Source: Asterias rubens (lineage: Eukaryota; Echinodermata; Asteroidea; Forcipulatida; Asteriidae). From it: a stretch of 64,000 nucleotides of DNA. Where the stretch lies: the NCBI RefSeq assembly GCF_902459465.1, contig NC_047083.1, forward strand, positions 9,229,526 through 9,293,525, given 5' to 3'. The notes beneath the pieces were generated by a model, which was not told where the DNA came from, did not search any database, and saw only the letters and a program-made list of their open reading frames with translations. Shown here piece after piece: positions 54,720 through 64,000 of the stretch (positions are counted from its first letter, which is position 1; each line of letters starts with the position of its first letter). The position numbers were made by a program, and so were the translations under genes.

Positions 54720-55640
54720 TGATTCAGAACCGCAATGCGTTGTGGGAAGGCAGATCGGGCAGTTTGCTATGCGATGTATGTTGTCATGCACGATTCGCGC
54801 ACGCATCGCCTATTAATCTTTGTGTGGGTTCAACACTAAAATTAAAAATAACACTAACTGAAAAACAGCGCCCTATCAACTCAACATTCAACATTACCCA
54901 AATTGGCCAAGTCTGCATCTCACCCCTTACAAAAGTTCACAGAATAATGAATATGAATATGAAATCCATAGTGCGAAAGCTTGAGCGGTTTAAACAATTC
55001 TTTTAAGTTTACATTAAACAAAACAATTAAAGGTTTTCTCACGGAACTGATGCAGTGTTGTTTTGTGTTCCAATTTCCGCATCAGATTTTGGCCGGCACA
55101 ATTATGGATTACATTAAGCCAGAAATGCATATGATTCATGGTTTTGGTAATAAAGGAGCCTTGAACTATTAATAGTTATTGTTCGAATAAATATTTGTCT
55201 TAATTAAACTTACCTAAAACCATTTATTATTGCCTCAAAAAAACACAGCGCCCAGCCCACACATTCAATTCAGGTAAAACATTTCTTGTATTTTCCGTTA
55301 GAGGGCGCTATGCATCTCAAGAATAGAGCAAAGAGCTGCGCCAGCCCCCATCCAAAAAGAAGCAACGCACACAAAAAGTCATTTGAATAAAAAAAAAACA
55401 AATAATGGGCTATAACAATACAATTATGACTGTGATGAAATGTGAAAATCTAAATTTCTGATGGCAGAGAATGAACATTTGAGCGGCTAGAAACTCCGGG
55501 TTTAGGGGGGGGGGGGGTGTCACTACGAATCTGATGAAGGGAGTTTCAGATTATCCTATTTCAGTTTTGAAATGTATTTACTTTAAGATTTTGTTGTGCT
55601 GCATGTGTACTTATATCTCGAGTGACCAAACCACAATCAA
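54720..55640. other. Upstream of the FGFR1OP2-like gene, no gene recognised
   Basis: It contains GCGCCCT/AGGGCGC words at 54,868, 55,250 and 55,310, and a G-run at 55,506. Short frames lack splice context or family motifs. Confidence 0.45.
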
Positions 55641-55649
55641 CAGAAAGGG

Positions 55650-55790
55650 CAGTCAGTTTTTTTGGGTCCCTGCCTTTCACCTCTATAGCTGTGCCCGGTT
55701 CGAATCACGGCGGGACTGAGGCCTTGCGTGGATTGGGTTTTTCAGTCCCTACCTGACTTGGTTTTCCCATTATCTAAAAACTGAAATTTC
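55650..55790 (+). mobile_element. Type 2 tRNA-derived SINE
   Basis: B-box-like 'ggttcgaatcacgg', then 'gtggattgggtttttcagtc' and 'ctacctgacttggttttccc', as at 9,742-9,900. Confidence 0.6.
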
Positions 55791-55871
55791 TTTATTGTCT
55801 TTTTTATAGAAAAAAATGGTGTGGTGTGTTTCCATTAGGATGGTTTGCCAACTTTTATTAATTCAGATTCG

Positions 55872-56062
55872 GGGCCCAATTGCATAAAGCCTGTTAGCAC
55901 ACAAACTTGCTAAGCACAGACAAGTATTGCTTAGCAGAAACATGATACTAGCTAGTCTGCATTGTTGCGGCTAGCTGGTGCCTGACTTAAGTTTTGCTGA
56001 GCAAAGAAATTAATTTGTCAAGCAGTATTTGCTGCAAAAGCTATACTTATGAAGTTGGGCCC
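55872..56062. mobile_element. Family B element
   Basis: Ends 'gggcccaattgcataaagcc' and 'gaagttgggccc' are inverted. The interior has 'gcttagcagaaacatg'. Confidence 0.75.
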
Positions 56063-56118
56063 TGATAATTTTGTAATAACCATCTTGGTTTTCTCAGCCA
56101 GTCATCTATAGTCAAGCC

Positions 56119-56319
56119 AGGGCCAACTTTTATAGAGCCGTTTAAGCAAAATAATATTGTAAAAAAAATCTGCTACGCAACAATTAGCAGGATACCATTT
56201 TTATACCATTCACAGGTGCTACATATGACATTGTGTTTTAGCAAACCCTTTTTTTGGTGAGCATATTACGGTGCTTAGCTAATTTTTGTGCATAAGCAGC
56301 TCTATGAAATTTGGCCCAG
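56119..56319. mobile_element. Family B element, second adjacent copy
   Basis: Ends 'agggccaacttttatagagc' and 'gcagctctatgaaatttggc' are present. It lies 57 bp from the previous copy. Confidence 0.75.
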
Positions 56320-57375
56320 GCTTCTTGAATGAAAGGTAAAACAGTCTGCTCCCTTTTGGGATAATCATTATATTCAATACTATTGAGCACTGGGTACACG
56401 ACCAGTTGATCTGGTTTTTCGATCAGGGTCCCACACGATCAATCACTTTTTACTCTAATTATGCTGAGTTTCCATTCACTTAATAAAGTAGAGTAGACCT
56501 GCAGGCCAAAGTGCCAGTTAGACATTCCAAAGGCCTCCCCTCGATAATGTCAAAAAATGCGCATTGGTGGTATAGTAATGAGGCCCTCAGTGGTGGGTAG
56601 AGGTGGTAGCAGGACCAACGCAAGTCTACTTTTGAAGATGCCCCTTGGATGGAGTGATGATACACGGCCAGTGGTTTTTCAATAAGGTGTTATAAATTTA
56701 CCCATCTCCCCGAGTAGTCACACCACGGTCCTTGCATACTTACATCTTCACCAAGTAGTACACCGAGAAGCAAGGAGACCTAGCCAGGGATTCCGGGTGG
56801 TTTTACGGGGGGAAAGCTGTGAAAATCACCGGCGTATAAAGAAGGTCGCTACGGCACCTCGCGCAAGACTTTTCGGGGTTCAGTGGAAAATTAATTTGCT
56901 GAGACACCACGGTCTGTTTCGGAGGTGTTTGAGTGACACGTTTGCCGTCTATGTTTTGAAGGACATTACAAGAATTAATTGGAATCGGATGTGATGATTT
57001 ATGGTCAGTACTTTATGATTTATTATCTCACTTAGTTTTTGTATAAATTGAAAAAAAATTGACAGAATAACTACTAGTTGGTTTGTCAGTGTTTATTGTT
57101 TTTATTTATTTCATTTATTTTGTTTTATTTTAATATCCTTATACAGGATACAAAAACAGCACAGCGGCTGTTTTACATTTTGGTCATGCATCTTAAAGAT
57201 TTATGAGAATAAAGAAATACATTACTAATAGACAGTCAGTGCTAAGGGTATAACCTGAAATTTGACTTGAAACAATTGTTGTTTGCCATTTATTTATTAT
57301 TTGCCACAATCAATTTGCTATTATTATATTATAATTGCAAAGGAAAATCTAAAACACTTTTATTCGGTAAGATTA
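56320..57375. other. No gene recognised
   Basis: A GC-richer part at 56,480-56,960 contains a 65-codon open frame (56,797-56,994) without recognisable motif or splice borders. It may be a repeat remnant. The rest is AT-rich. Confidence 0.4.
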
Positions 57376-57749
57376 TTAAAGGCAGTTGACACTACTGGTA
57401 ATTACTCAAAAGTATGAAACCTTACTTGGTAACGAATAATGGGGAGCTGTTGATAATATACACATTGTGAGAAACGGCTCACTCTGAAGTTTAACGTAGT
57501 TTTCGAGAAAGAAGTAATTTTCCACGAATTTTATTTCAACCCCTTAATTAGATTTTGAGGCATCAAAATCAAGCATCTGAAAGCACACAACTTTGTGTGA
57601 CATGGGTGTTTTTTTTTTCATTATTATCTCGCAACTTCGACGACCAAGAGCTAAAATTTGACATGTTTGTTATTTTATGCATAATATGTTGAGATACACC
57701 AAGTGAGAAAACTGGTCTTTGACAATTACCAAAAGTGTCCGGGTCTTTG
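57376..57749. mobile_element. Family A element, diverged
   Basis: Termini 'attaaaggcagttgacacta' and 'aaaagtgtccgggtcttt' are present. Confidence 0.8.
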
Positions 57750-58048
57750 AGAACGTTATTTCTAAAGTGATAGCGTAAAAGTGGACACACAAGTTATGTA
57801 CATAATTAATTGCATTCCCTGTGTCCGTCCGCGTATGCATGCAGCTCAGACCTTCTGTTATTATGTACGTCGATCACCCTAAAGCACCAATAACCCATAC
57901 AAAATTGCTACAGTGCGCCATATGCATACTGCTATAATGTCGGGTCATCCAGGCTGGTATTTATTTAGTTATGTATATGTTTACTTTATTTTGTTACCCA
58001 GGGTGAGCCAAATCTGGTTTCCATTTGGACCCTGCATACTTAGATGTA

Positions 58049-58436
58049 TTAAAAGGCAGTGGACACTATTGGTAATTACTCAACAAAGTTATCATCATAA
58101 AACCGTTCTTGATTACAAGTAATGGGGAGAGGTTGGTAGTATAAAACATGAGAAACAGCTCCCTCTGAAGTGACGTAGTTTTCAAGAAAGAAATAATTTT
58201 CCATGAATTTGATTTCGAGACCTCAAGTTTAGAATTTAAGGTCTCGAAATCAAGCATCAGAAAGCACACAACTTCGTGTGACAAGGGTATTTTTTTCTTT
58301 CATTATTATCTCGCAACTTCGACGACCGATTGAGCTCAAATTTTCACAGGTTTGTTATTTTATGCATATGTTGAGATACACAAACTGTGAAGACTAATCT
58401 TTGACAATTACCAATAGTGTCCACTGTCTTTAAAAA
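58049..58436. mobile_element. Family A element, near consensus
   Basis: Termini 'aaaaggcagtggacactatt' and 'caatagtgtccactgtcttt' match well and the inner palindrome is intact. It is among the least diverged copies in the window. Confidence 0.88.
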
Positions 58437-58519
58437 CAAACAATTCATATTACAAGTAAACAGACGTATTATCACATTATAATACATAACAAACAATTAT
58501 AAACTATTAATTTCCATAA

Positions 58520-58801
58520 AGATGCTTTAAGCACACAAAGTAGCTTAGCACAAAGACATTATGCTTAACAGCAGAGAACAGGTTACCAAGTTAACTACCG
58601 AGGCCAAATTTCATATGCCTGTGTGAGCACAACAAAACTTGCTAAGTACAGAAAAGTATTGCTTAGCAGAAACAGGTTACCACACAAAATTACATTTAGT
58701 ATGCGTTTTAAAGGCTGATACCCCAACTTAAATTTTGCCTAGCAGAGGCATTATTTTGTCAACAGTAACTTCTGCTTACAGCTTTATAAAATTTTGCCCA
58801 T
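58520..58801. mobile_element. Family B element, decayed
   Basis: 'gcttaagcacacaaagtagc' through 'agctttataaaattttgccc', with repeated 'gcttagca' words inside. Confidence 0.55.
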
Positions 58802-59215
58802 TTTGATGTTGTTTAGCATTAAAACAGGCATTGGCGCCAGTATTTAGGTCAAAGGTTAAGTTGGGTAACATACTGTTGCGCGCATTCGTTTTGGGAATAC
58901 GTGGCTTGAATTAAATTGTCGGAATAATGACTCACAAAAACAGTAAATTTATTATTTTTCTTTTTAGCCCAATCGATGTTCTGATTTCGTTAGGTATTGT
59001 TCCGGCAATTATCGATATAATGCTCCCTCTGCTTTTAGAGTTGACCATGGTTAAAGATTTTGCAGAAAAATATTGATGCGAGAATCAGAACATTGAGATA
59101 AAAAGTTACGAAATAAACACTTAGTTTTCAAATCACTAACTTAAAGAAAAAGCACTTAATTATCTAATAAATTATCTATAAAGTTAATTTATAATTTTTC
59201 GACTTTTGAAACGCT

Positions 59216-59330
59216 TGGTGGCAGCAGACCTACCAGGTAAATCCATTGTTATATTATCGGTAATGCGCGTATGTTCAAACTTTGTAAACAATGGAGATTT
59301 ACCTGGTAGTCTACTGCCACCTAGCGTTCC
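59216..59330. repeat. Foldback hairpin, arms about 45 bp
   Basis: 'ggtggcagcagacctaccag' and 'gtaaatccattgtt' pair with 'aacaatggagatttacctgg' and 'tagtctactgccacc'. A half-copy occurs at 7,970-8,010 in TM7SF3 intron 3. Confidence 0.85.
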
Positions 59331-59730
59331 AATGTCTCCCATTGTGCTGATCAGTTAGCCTGAACATCTGACGTCACACTTCGAGACTTGTAAATACCGC
59401 CAGCCTTGAGCATACGTCAATACGCTTCCTTAATCACCTTTGACCTTGCATTCAGTCCACATGGAGATTCGCAGTCAAATCCTACGTACATATAAAACAA
59501 AAACATGCTCATTATAGTTTAAATTTTACCCTTGCACATTTTGTTTTAAACATTACATGCGTTATGTACAATACCAAACAAATGTTTCACGCTGCCATTT
59601 GGCCGCCATTTTTGAAAAAGGGGCTGCCATTTAAGAAACAACTATAAGCAAAGTGTATTCACGGAACAAATCAATATGTTAGTACTGACAGTCCATTTTA
59701 AGAAGAATCTTTAGTGCTTTATTCGAGCCT

Positions 59731-59998
59731 TGGGCCTAATTTCATAGAGCTGCTTAGCGGCCGATTGTGTGCTTACTGCGCGATTTCCGTTTCATACTAT
59801 TAAACCTCCACCTGCTTAGGCACAACTGCACGAAAATAAATGAAGTCACAATGCAAATCAAACCTGAACGCGGCATTTGGCAGCCTAAATTTATTGCTAA
59901 CCTGTGAAATACGCTTACTCCTTAGCAATTTGTTCTGCTACAGTATAAGCACGTACATGATTTTGCTTACCGAAACAGTGCTATGAATTTGGGCCCAG
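59731..59998. mobile_element. Family B element
   Basis: Ends 'gggcctaatttcatagagct' and 'tgctatgaatttgggccc' are inverted. Confidence 0.75.
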
Positions 59999-60333
59999 GA
60001 TAGAAATTACAGTCCTATAATTTATACGTGATGCTTTGAAAAGCTGGAGCATTGACTTTAGGCGGAGGGGGGGGGGGGGATTGTCGGTCGATAGTGCCTC
60101 TCGGTGACCCTGAAAGTCACGCGCCTGTGCGTTACAATCAAGATATCAAGATACAAGTATCGCGGCCATCTTGAAATAAATCCATTAATCTGTCTGGGAT
60201 CATTCAATAACCATTGTCGTCTGCTTCACACATTCCCCCGCGAAAAGTTGTAAACTCAAAAATACAAATTATTATTACACCCCCCTACTAAGTTGATGTG
60301 TTTTTATACGCATACATAATGCATAGAGACTGA

Positions 60334-60652
60334 ATTAAATGCACTGTACACTATTACTCAAAACAGTTGTTAGCATAAAAACATGCTTGGTAACGAGCAA
60401 CGGAGAGCTGTATGAGAGACGGGACGGCTCCCTCTGAAATGACGTAGTTTTTGAAAAAAAGGGTAATTTCTCTCTCCAAAACATTATAAAACACTGCATC
60501 TGAACGCACAAGGGGTTTTTATTGTTTCATTGTTCTCTGCAAATTATATGACAACTTGAGCCCCAAATGTTCACAGGTTTGTTATTTTATTATGTTGGTA
60601 AAAACCAAAAAAGGGTCTTTGACAATGACCAAATGTGTCCAGTGGCTTTAAC
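60334..60652. mobile_element. Family A element, diverged
   Basis: Termini 'attaaatgcactgtacacta' and 'aaatgtgtccagtggcttta' are present. The inner palindrome is missing. Confidence 0.75.
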
Positions 60653-61484
60653 AACTTCACACCCCTATTTCCCTTCCCGGAGATCTGTAATTCTTCCTCC
60701 TTGATTTGTATTGTGCTTCTCCTAATATATTCTTCTCTCTTCTTCCTTTTCCCTGTAGCCATCTTGGCGGGCACCTGCTGTTACTACGGAACCTTGATCG
60801 TGGCTTAATTGAAGGTGACAACACTGATGAAATTCCGCTGAGAGGGAAATAAAAAAATATCAGTCCGCTTTGCCGTTGAAGACTCGACGAAGATCGAGGC
60901 CGTCAGGCGTCAGACTCGATAAAAACAGGTGCTTGTTTATTACAACGAAACAAGCCACAAATCGGTAATTGCAAAGTGTAAGCCAGACTAAATTAGCGTG
61001 ATTGAGAGTTTGGTAATCTTCAATTTTATTTTTTTTTTATTTTTTTTTAATTTATTATCAGTATGACAGCGGGAGATCGTTGATTACTTCCAACAGAATC
61101 CGATATTGGCTTATTTTATTTCTGGATGAAGGTATTGGTAATAATTGCTCCAATTACAAAGTCTATACACATGGACGGCTGGTTAATTTTCATCATCTGT
61201 GAGACCGCTCAATTTTAGCGTAGTGTTATTAGTAAGTCTTGAACCAGATATCGAGTTAGGACTGCTTGTGTTGGCGCCATCAGTAAACCGTGAAGTAGCA
61301 AAAAAGAGAGACATTATTTTCGATTGGCCATGCGGGCCCAATGTACAACACAATGCTATAATCCACTGACGAGAAAGCAAGACAAGTGAACCAGAATACG
61401 CGTATTTTTCAAGTTTGCAAACCACCAGAGGAACTTCATTTGTTAGATGTTGAATTTGCATCGGGGATAAAGAACATTAATTTT

Positions 61485-61640
61485 GGTTTTACCCATACAC
61501 CGATGTGTGTTAGCCTGTATATACTGAGTACTTTCCCGAGTTCTGCGAAGAACAAAAATCACAGGCATATTATTCAGGTGGGATTCGAACCCACGACCTA
61601 CTGCAATTCTAGAGCAGTGTCATACCAGCTAGACATGATG
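61485..61640 (-). mobile_element. tRNA-derived SINE, type 1, reverse orientation
   Basis: On the plus strand it reads 'tttacccatacaccgatgtg' (tail), then 'gtgggattcgaacccacgac' (B box) and 'attctagagcagtgt'. It is the exact reverse of the 9,147 and 28,018 layout. Confidence 0.8.
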
Positions 61641-61649
61641 CTAATCTAA

Positions 61650-62466
61650 GGACATGCTATTCAGGCGAAAGGAAGAAAATGGCGGGGAAATGATTAAGTA
61701 AGACAGACGACTTTGATCTATAGTCTCGTGGGATGCATCAACGTCTGTACGTTTGGCCCTGCTGAGAGGATGCCATATCGATTATAATTCCGACAGTGAC
61801 CACCAGGGTGGCGTACTGGTATAGAGCATCATCACGTACACCACTACTAATAAAAAAAACCAAAAAAAAACAAAGACCAATCCAGATACAAACAGCTTGG
61901 TCTCCTCATAACTCCTTGAACAAGAGACCACACTTGAAGTTTATTCTTAGCATCTATCTCCCAACATCCAGACGTCACTTAAGCAAACACTGAAGCCAGA
62001 CGCATTTGGGGTTTTCATGACAACACCAAGGTTTTCTCAGCTCCAGAGCAAAGGAAAAAAAAAAAAAACAACACGGGGTCAAATTTCTTGTCTCCTCGGC
62101 TCCCTGATCTCCAAGACGACCCTTCCAGGAAAACCGACACCTCACCAGCTCCACTCTCCTACGCCAGTTTAAAAATAGATCCGGCCGGCGATTGGTGAAC
62201 CGGTTTAAGGACTACGTGGTCCCAACATCTAATTATCATTTTTATTAATAACATAAACCGAACCGGGGCGTTGGGAAACCGCGTCCAAATACTCGAACGG
62301 CACGCTGGAATTTTTCGTGCTCGCGTTATCTCGGGCGAAGCCCATAAGCCAGGCTCGACGGGTGTGGAACAGGGGTGAAAGAGCTCAAGACGACGGTGGT
62401 ATTGACGAGGAGGGAGGAACGTCCAGCAGGAGACAACACCGGTACCACGTTAGGACAATTGATGAG
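61650..62466. other. Upstream region of the tetraspanin-like exon
   Basis: No repeat or exon was recognised. The frame that continues upstream from 62,467 to 62,317 is polar and Arg-rich, unlike a tetraspanin N-terminus, so it is treated as 5' UTR. Confidence 0.4.
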
Positions 62467-62535
62467 ATGGGGGCACAGGAGGGGTGTCTTATGTGCCTGA
62501 GGTGCGTCATGGTGTTCTTTAACACACTGCTATGG
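62467..62535 (+). CDS. First coding exon of a tetraspanin-like protein (partial gene)
   Basis: Twenty-three codons, MGAQEGCLMCLRCVMVFFNT then LLW, end at a phase 0 donor (tgg|gtgagt). Tetraspanins start with a short cytosolic tail bearing palmitoylatable cysteines, then TM1 with the pattern CLKxxMFxFNxxFWL, and 23-24 residues before the first intron fits that group. Tetraspanins organise membrane microdomains through partner receptors and integrins. The start at 62,467 is preferred over 62,317 because family N-termini are short. The remaining exons would lie beyond 64,000, and none was recognised between 62,536 and the end. The family call rests on one exon. Confidence 0.55.
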
Positions 62536-62870
62536 GTGAGTTTGTATACCTAATTTTGTTTTCATTAAATGAAATTATTAAATTTTAAAGTTTTGTGCAA
62601 CATTGGTAAAGACACTGTGGGCGCTTTTGGTAATGACTCAAAATAATTGGGAGTGCAGGGGGGGGGGTGTCTACTAATATGCCTGTGATGCATTGTGTTT
62701 TTTTTTTAACACACTGCTATGGGTGAGTTTTTACACCACAACTGTTTCTTGAAAAGTTTGTATATACAAATTAATGATAAAGGCATTGGGCAATATTGGT
62801 AACTACTCAAAATAATTTGGTGTGCAAAGGTTGGGGGGGGGGGTAGGTTGTCTACACTGTTGGTTTTGAA
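62490..62870 (+). repeat. Tandem duplication covering the tetraspanin exon end and its donor
   Basis: 'aacacactgctatgggtgag' at 62,521 recurs at 62,710. Both are followed some 100 bp later by a family A end ('actcaaaataatt', then 'ggagtgcag' or 'ggtgtgcaaagg') and a G-run. The period is about 189 bp. Confidence 0.75.
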
Positions 62871-63105
62871 AAAGACAATTTCTCACTCAAATTCAAAGGC
62901 TTTTGAAAGCATACAATTTTTTTTATTATTATTATCTTGCAACCTCGACGACCAATAGAGTCCAAGTTTTCACAGATTTGCAAAAATGTTTAAACTATTA
63001 CCAAAGGTGTTTTATACTGTCAACCTCCCCCATTACTCGTTACCAAGTAAGGTTTTATGCTAATAACTATTTTGAGTAACTGCCAATAGTGTCCACTGCC
63101 TTTAA
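62778..63105. mobile_element. Family A element downstream of the tetraspanin exon
   Basis: Termini 'ataaaggcattgggcaatat' and 'aatagtgtccactgccttta' are present. A family A fragment also lies at 62,608-62,660 in the first unit of the tandem duplication. Confidence 0.75.
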
Positions 63106-63446
63106 CCAATGATAGTGCGCTTGTACACAAGTCAAAACCGATCAACAACGATGAACTAAAAACAAAATGGCACCTGCTGAGAAAGAACAGGTTGAAAGTA
63201 ACGCAAGTCGAGATTGAATGGCGATATTAAACTGGGCAAGCAAAACAATTCGCACTCCGATAATAAATTCATGAACTGCCTGCCCAGCTGCACGAAGTCA
63301 CAGCCAGTTAGTTTAGGTCGAGTTGACTCACACGTACGTTTATGTTTTTTCTCTTATGCTTTTATTCCAGCACTGTGGTTTTAATGGAAAAGCCCACAAT
63401 AAAGATATACAACACATTGTTGTTTATGTTGTTGCTGTTGTTATTG

Positions 63447-63765
63447 TGAAACCTGTGAACATTTGAGCTCAATCGGTCTTAGAAGTTGCGAGATAATAAT
63501 GAAAGAAAAAAACACCCTTGTCACACGGAGTTGTGTGCTTTCAGATGCTTGATTTAGTGACCTCAAATTCTAAATCTGAGGTCTCGAAATCAAATTCGTG
63601 GACAATAAAAAAATCACCTATTTCTCGAAAACTACGTCATTTCCGAGGGAGCAAATTATCACACCATTTTTACCTATCAACCTCTCCCCATTACTCCTTA
63701 CCAAGAAAGGTTTTATGGCAATAATTATTTTGACTAATTACCGATAGTGTCCACTGCCTTTAAAG
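63447..63765. mobile_element. Family A element, 5'-truncated
   Basis: It begins inside the body ('gtgaaacctgtgaacatttg') directly after a (TTG)n tract and ends with a complete terminus 'gatagtgtccactgccttta'. Confidence 0.82.
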
Positions 63766-64000
63766 GTCCAGTCATAAATGAATGCCTTTTGGATGTTATG
63801 GTTTGGTGAATCAAAGTTCATTCCATACAAATCATGATTAATTAACTGTTTAAAAATGCGAACCAAATACGAGTTACATTGGCAAGCGTGTATCAAGATC
63901 CCAATCTGACATAGACGCATTGGAATGTATCTCTCTACTTACATTACACATGTTTGACATTTTCGCACCTCGGCAAGTTTATCTATGGACAACCGGCGGA

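Noticed and set aside
56797-56994. 65-codon basic frame
   Set aside because: It shows no family signature, and the length is compatible with chance in a GC-richer stretch.
60571-60774. Minus-strand frame starting MPAKMATGKRKKREEYIRR
   Set aside because: The start context is good and it could be a first exon, but the frame runs into a family A element after about 38 codons and no donor or second exon could be found. On the plus strand a short frame after 'cctgtag' is equally plausible, so neither was called.

Overview
This is eukaryotic nuclear DNA: genes are split by GT-AG introns, the background is AT-rich, and intergenic and intronic DNA is packed with short inverted-repeat elements, tRNA-derived SINEs and minisatellites. 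The protein similarities (deuterostome-like TM7SF3 and FGFR1OP2) and the repeat style suggest an echinoderm, most likely a sea star. That assignment is inference from memory of such genomes, not from a search.

Left part (about 5.1-13.65 kb): a complete plus-strand gene in ten coding exons that joins in frame to 575 codons. It has a signal peptide, a glycosylated ectodomain and seven membrane segments, and is read as TM7SF3. Its last 16 or so codons and stop belong to a degenerate tandem repeat that continues into the 3' UTR.

Middle (about 17-45.4 kb): a very large, diverged inverted duplication, roughly 14-15 kb per arm with a centre near 32.7 kb. Each arm carries a broken cathepsin D-like aspartic protease gene pointing toward the centre, an unidentified but frame-preserved exon further in, and a small first exon pointing away from the centre. 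The central spacer of about 210 bp lies between the two divergent first exons and holds three copies of a GCGCCCTC motif. The arms differ by array expansions, by element insertions and by loss of one protease exon on the right.

Right part (about 49.5-54.67 kb): a complete minus-strand gene in four coding exons (308 aa) plus a probable 5' UTR exon. It encodes an FGFR1OP2/SIKE-family coiled-coil protein. At the far right a plus-strand exon at 62,467-62,535 looks like the first coding exon of a tetraspanin that continues beyond the window.

Repeats: at least eighteen full, partial or fragmentary copies of one 330-380 bp inverted-repeat family (called family A here, ends like TTAAAGGCAGTGGACACT), a second family ending in GGGCCCAATTTCATAGAGC (family B), several foldback hairpins, three kinds of tRNA-like SINE, LINE 3'-end fragments and several minisatellites. 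No CRISPR, rRNA gene, operon or bacterial feature was seen. The intact genes are unrelated cellular genes that share the region. Nothing indicates that they work together.
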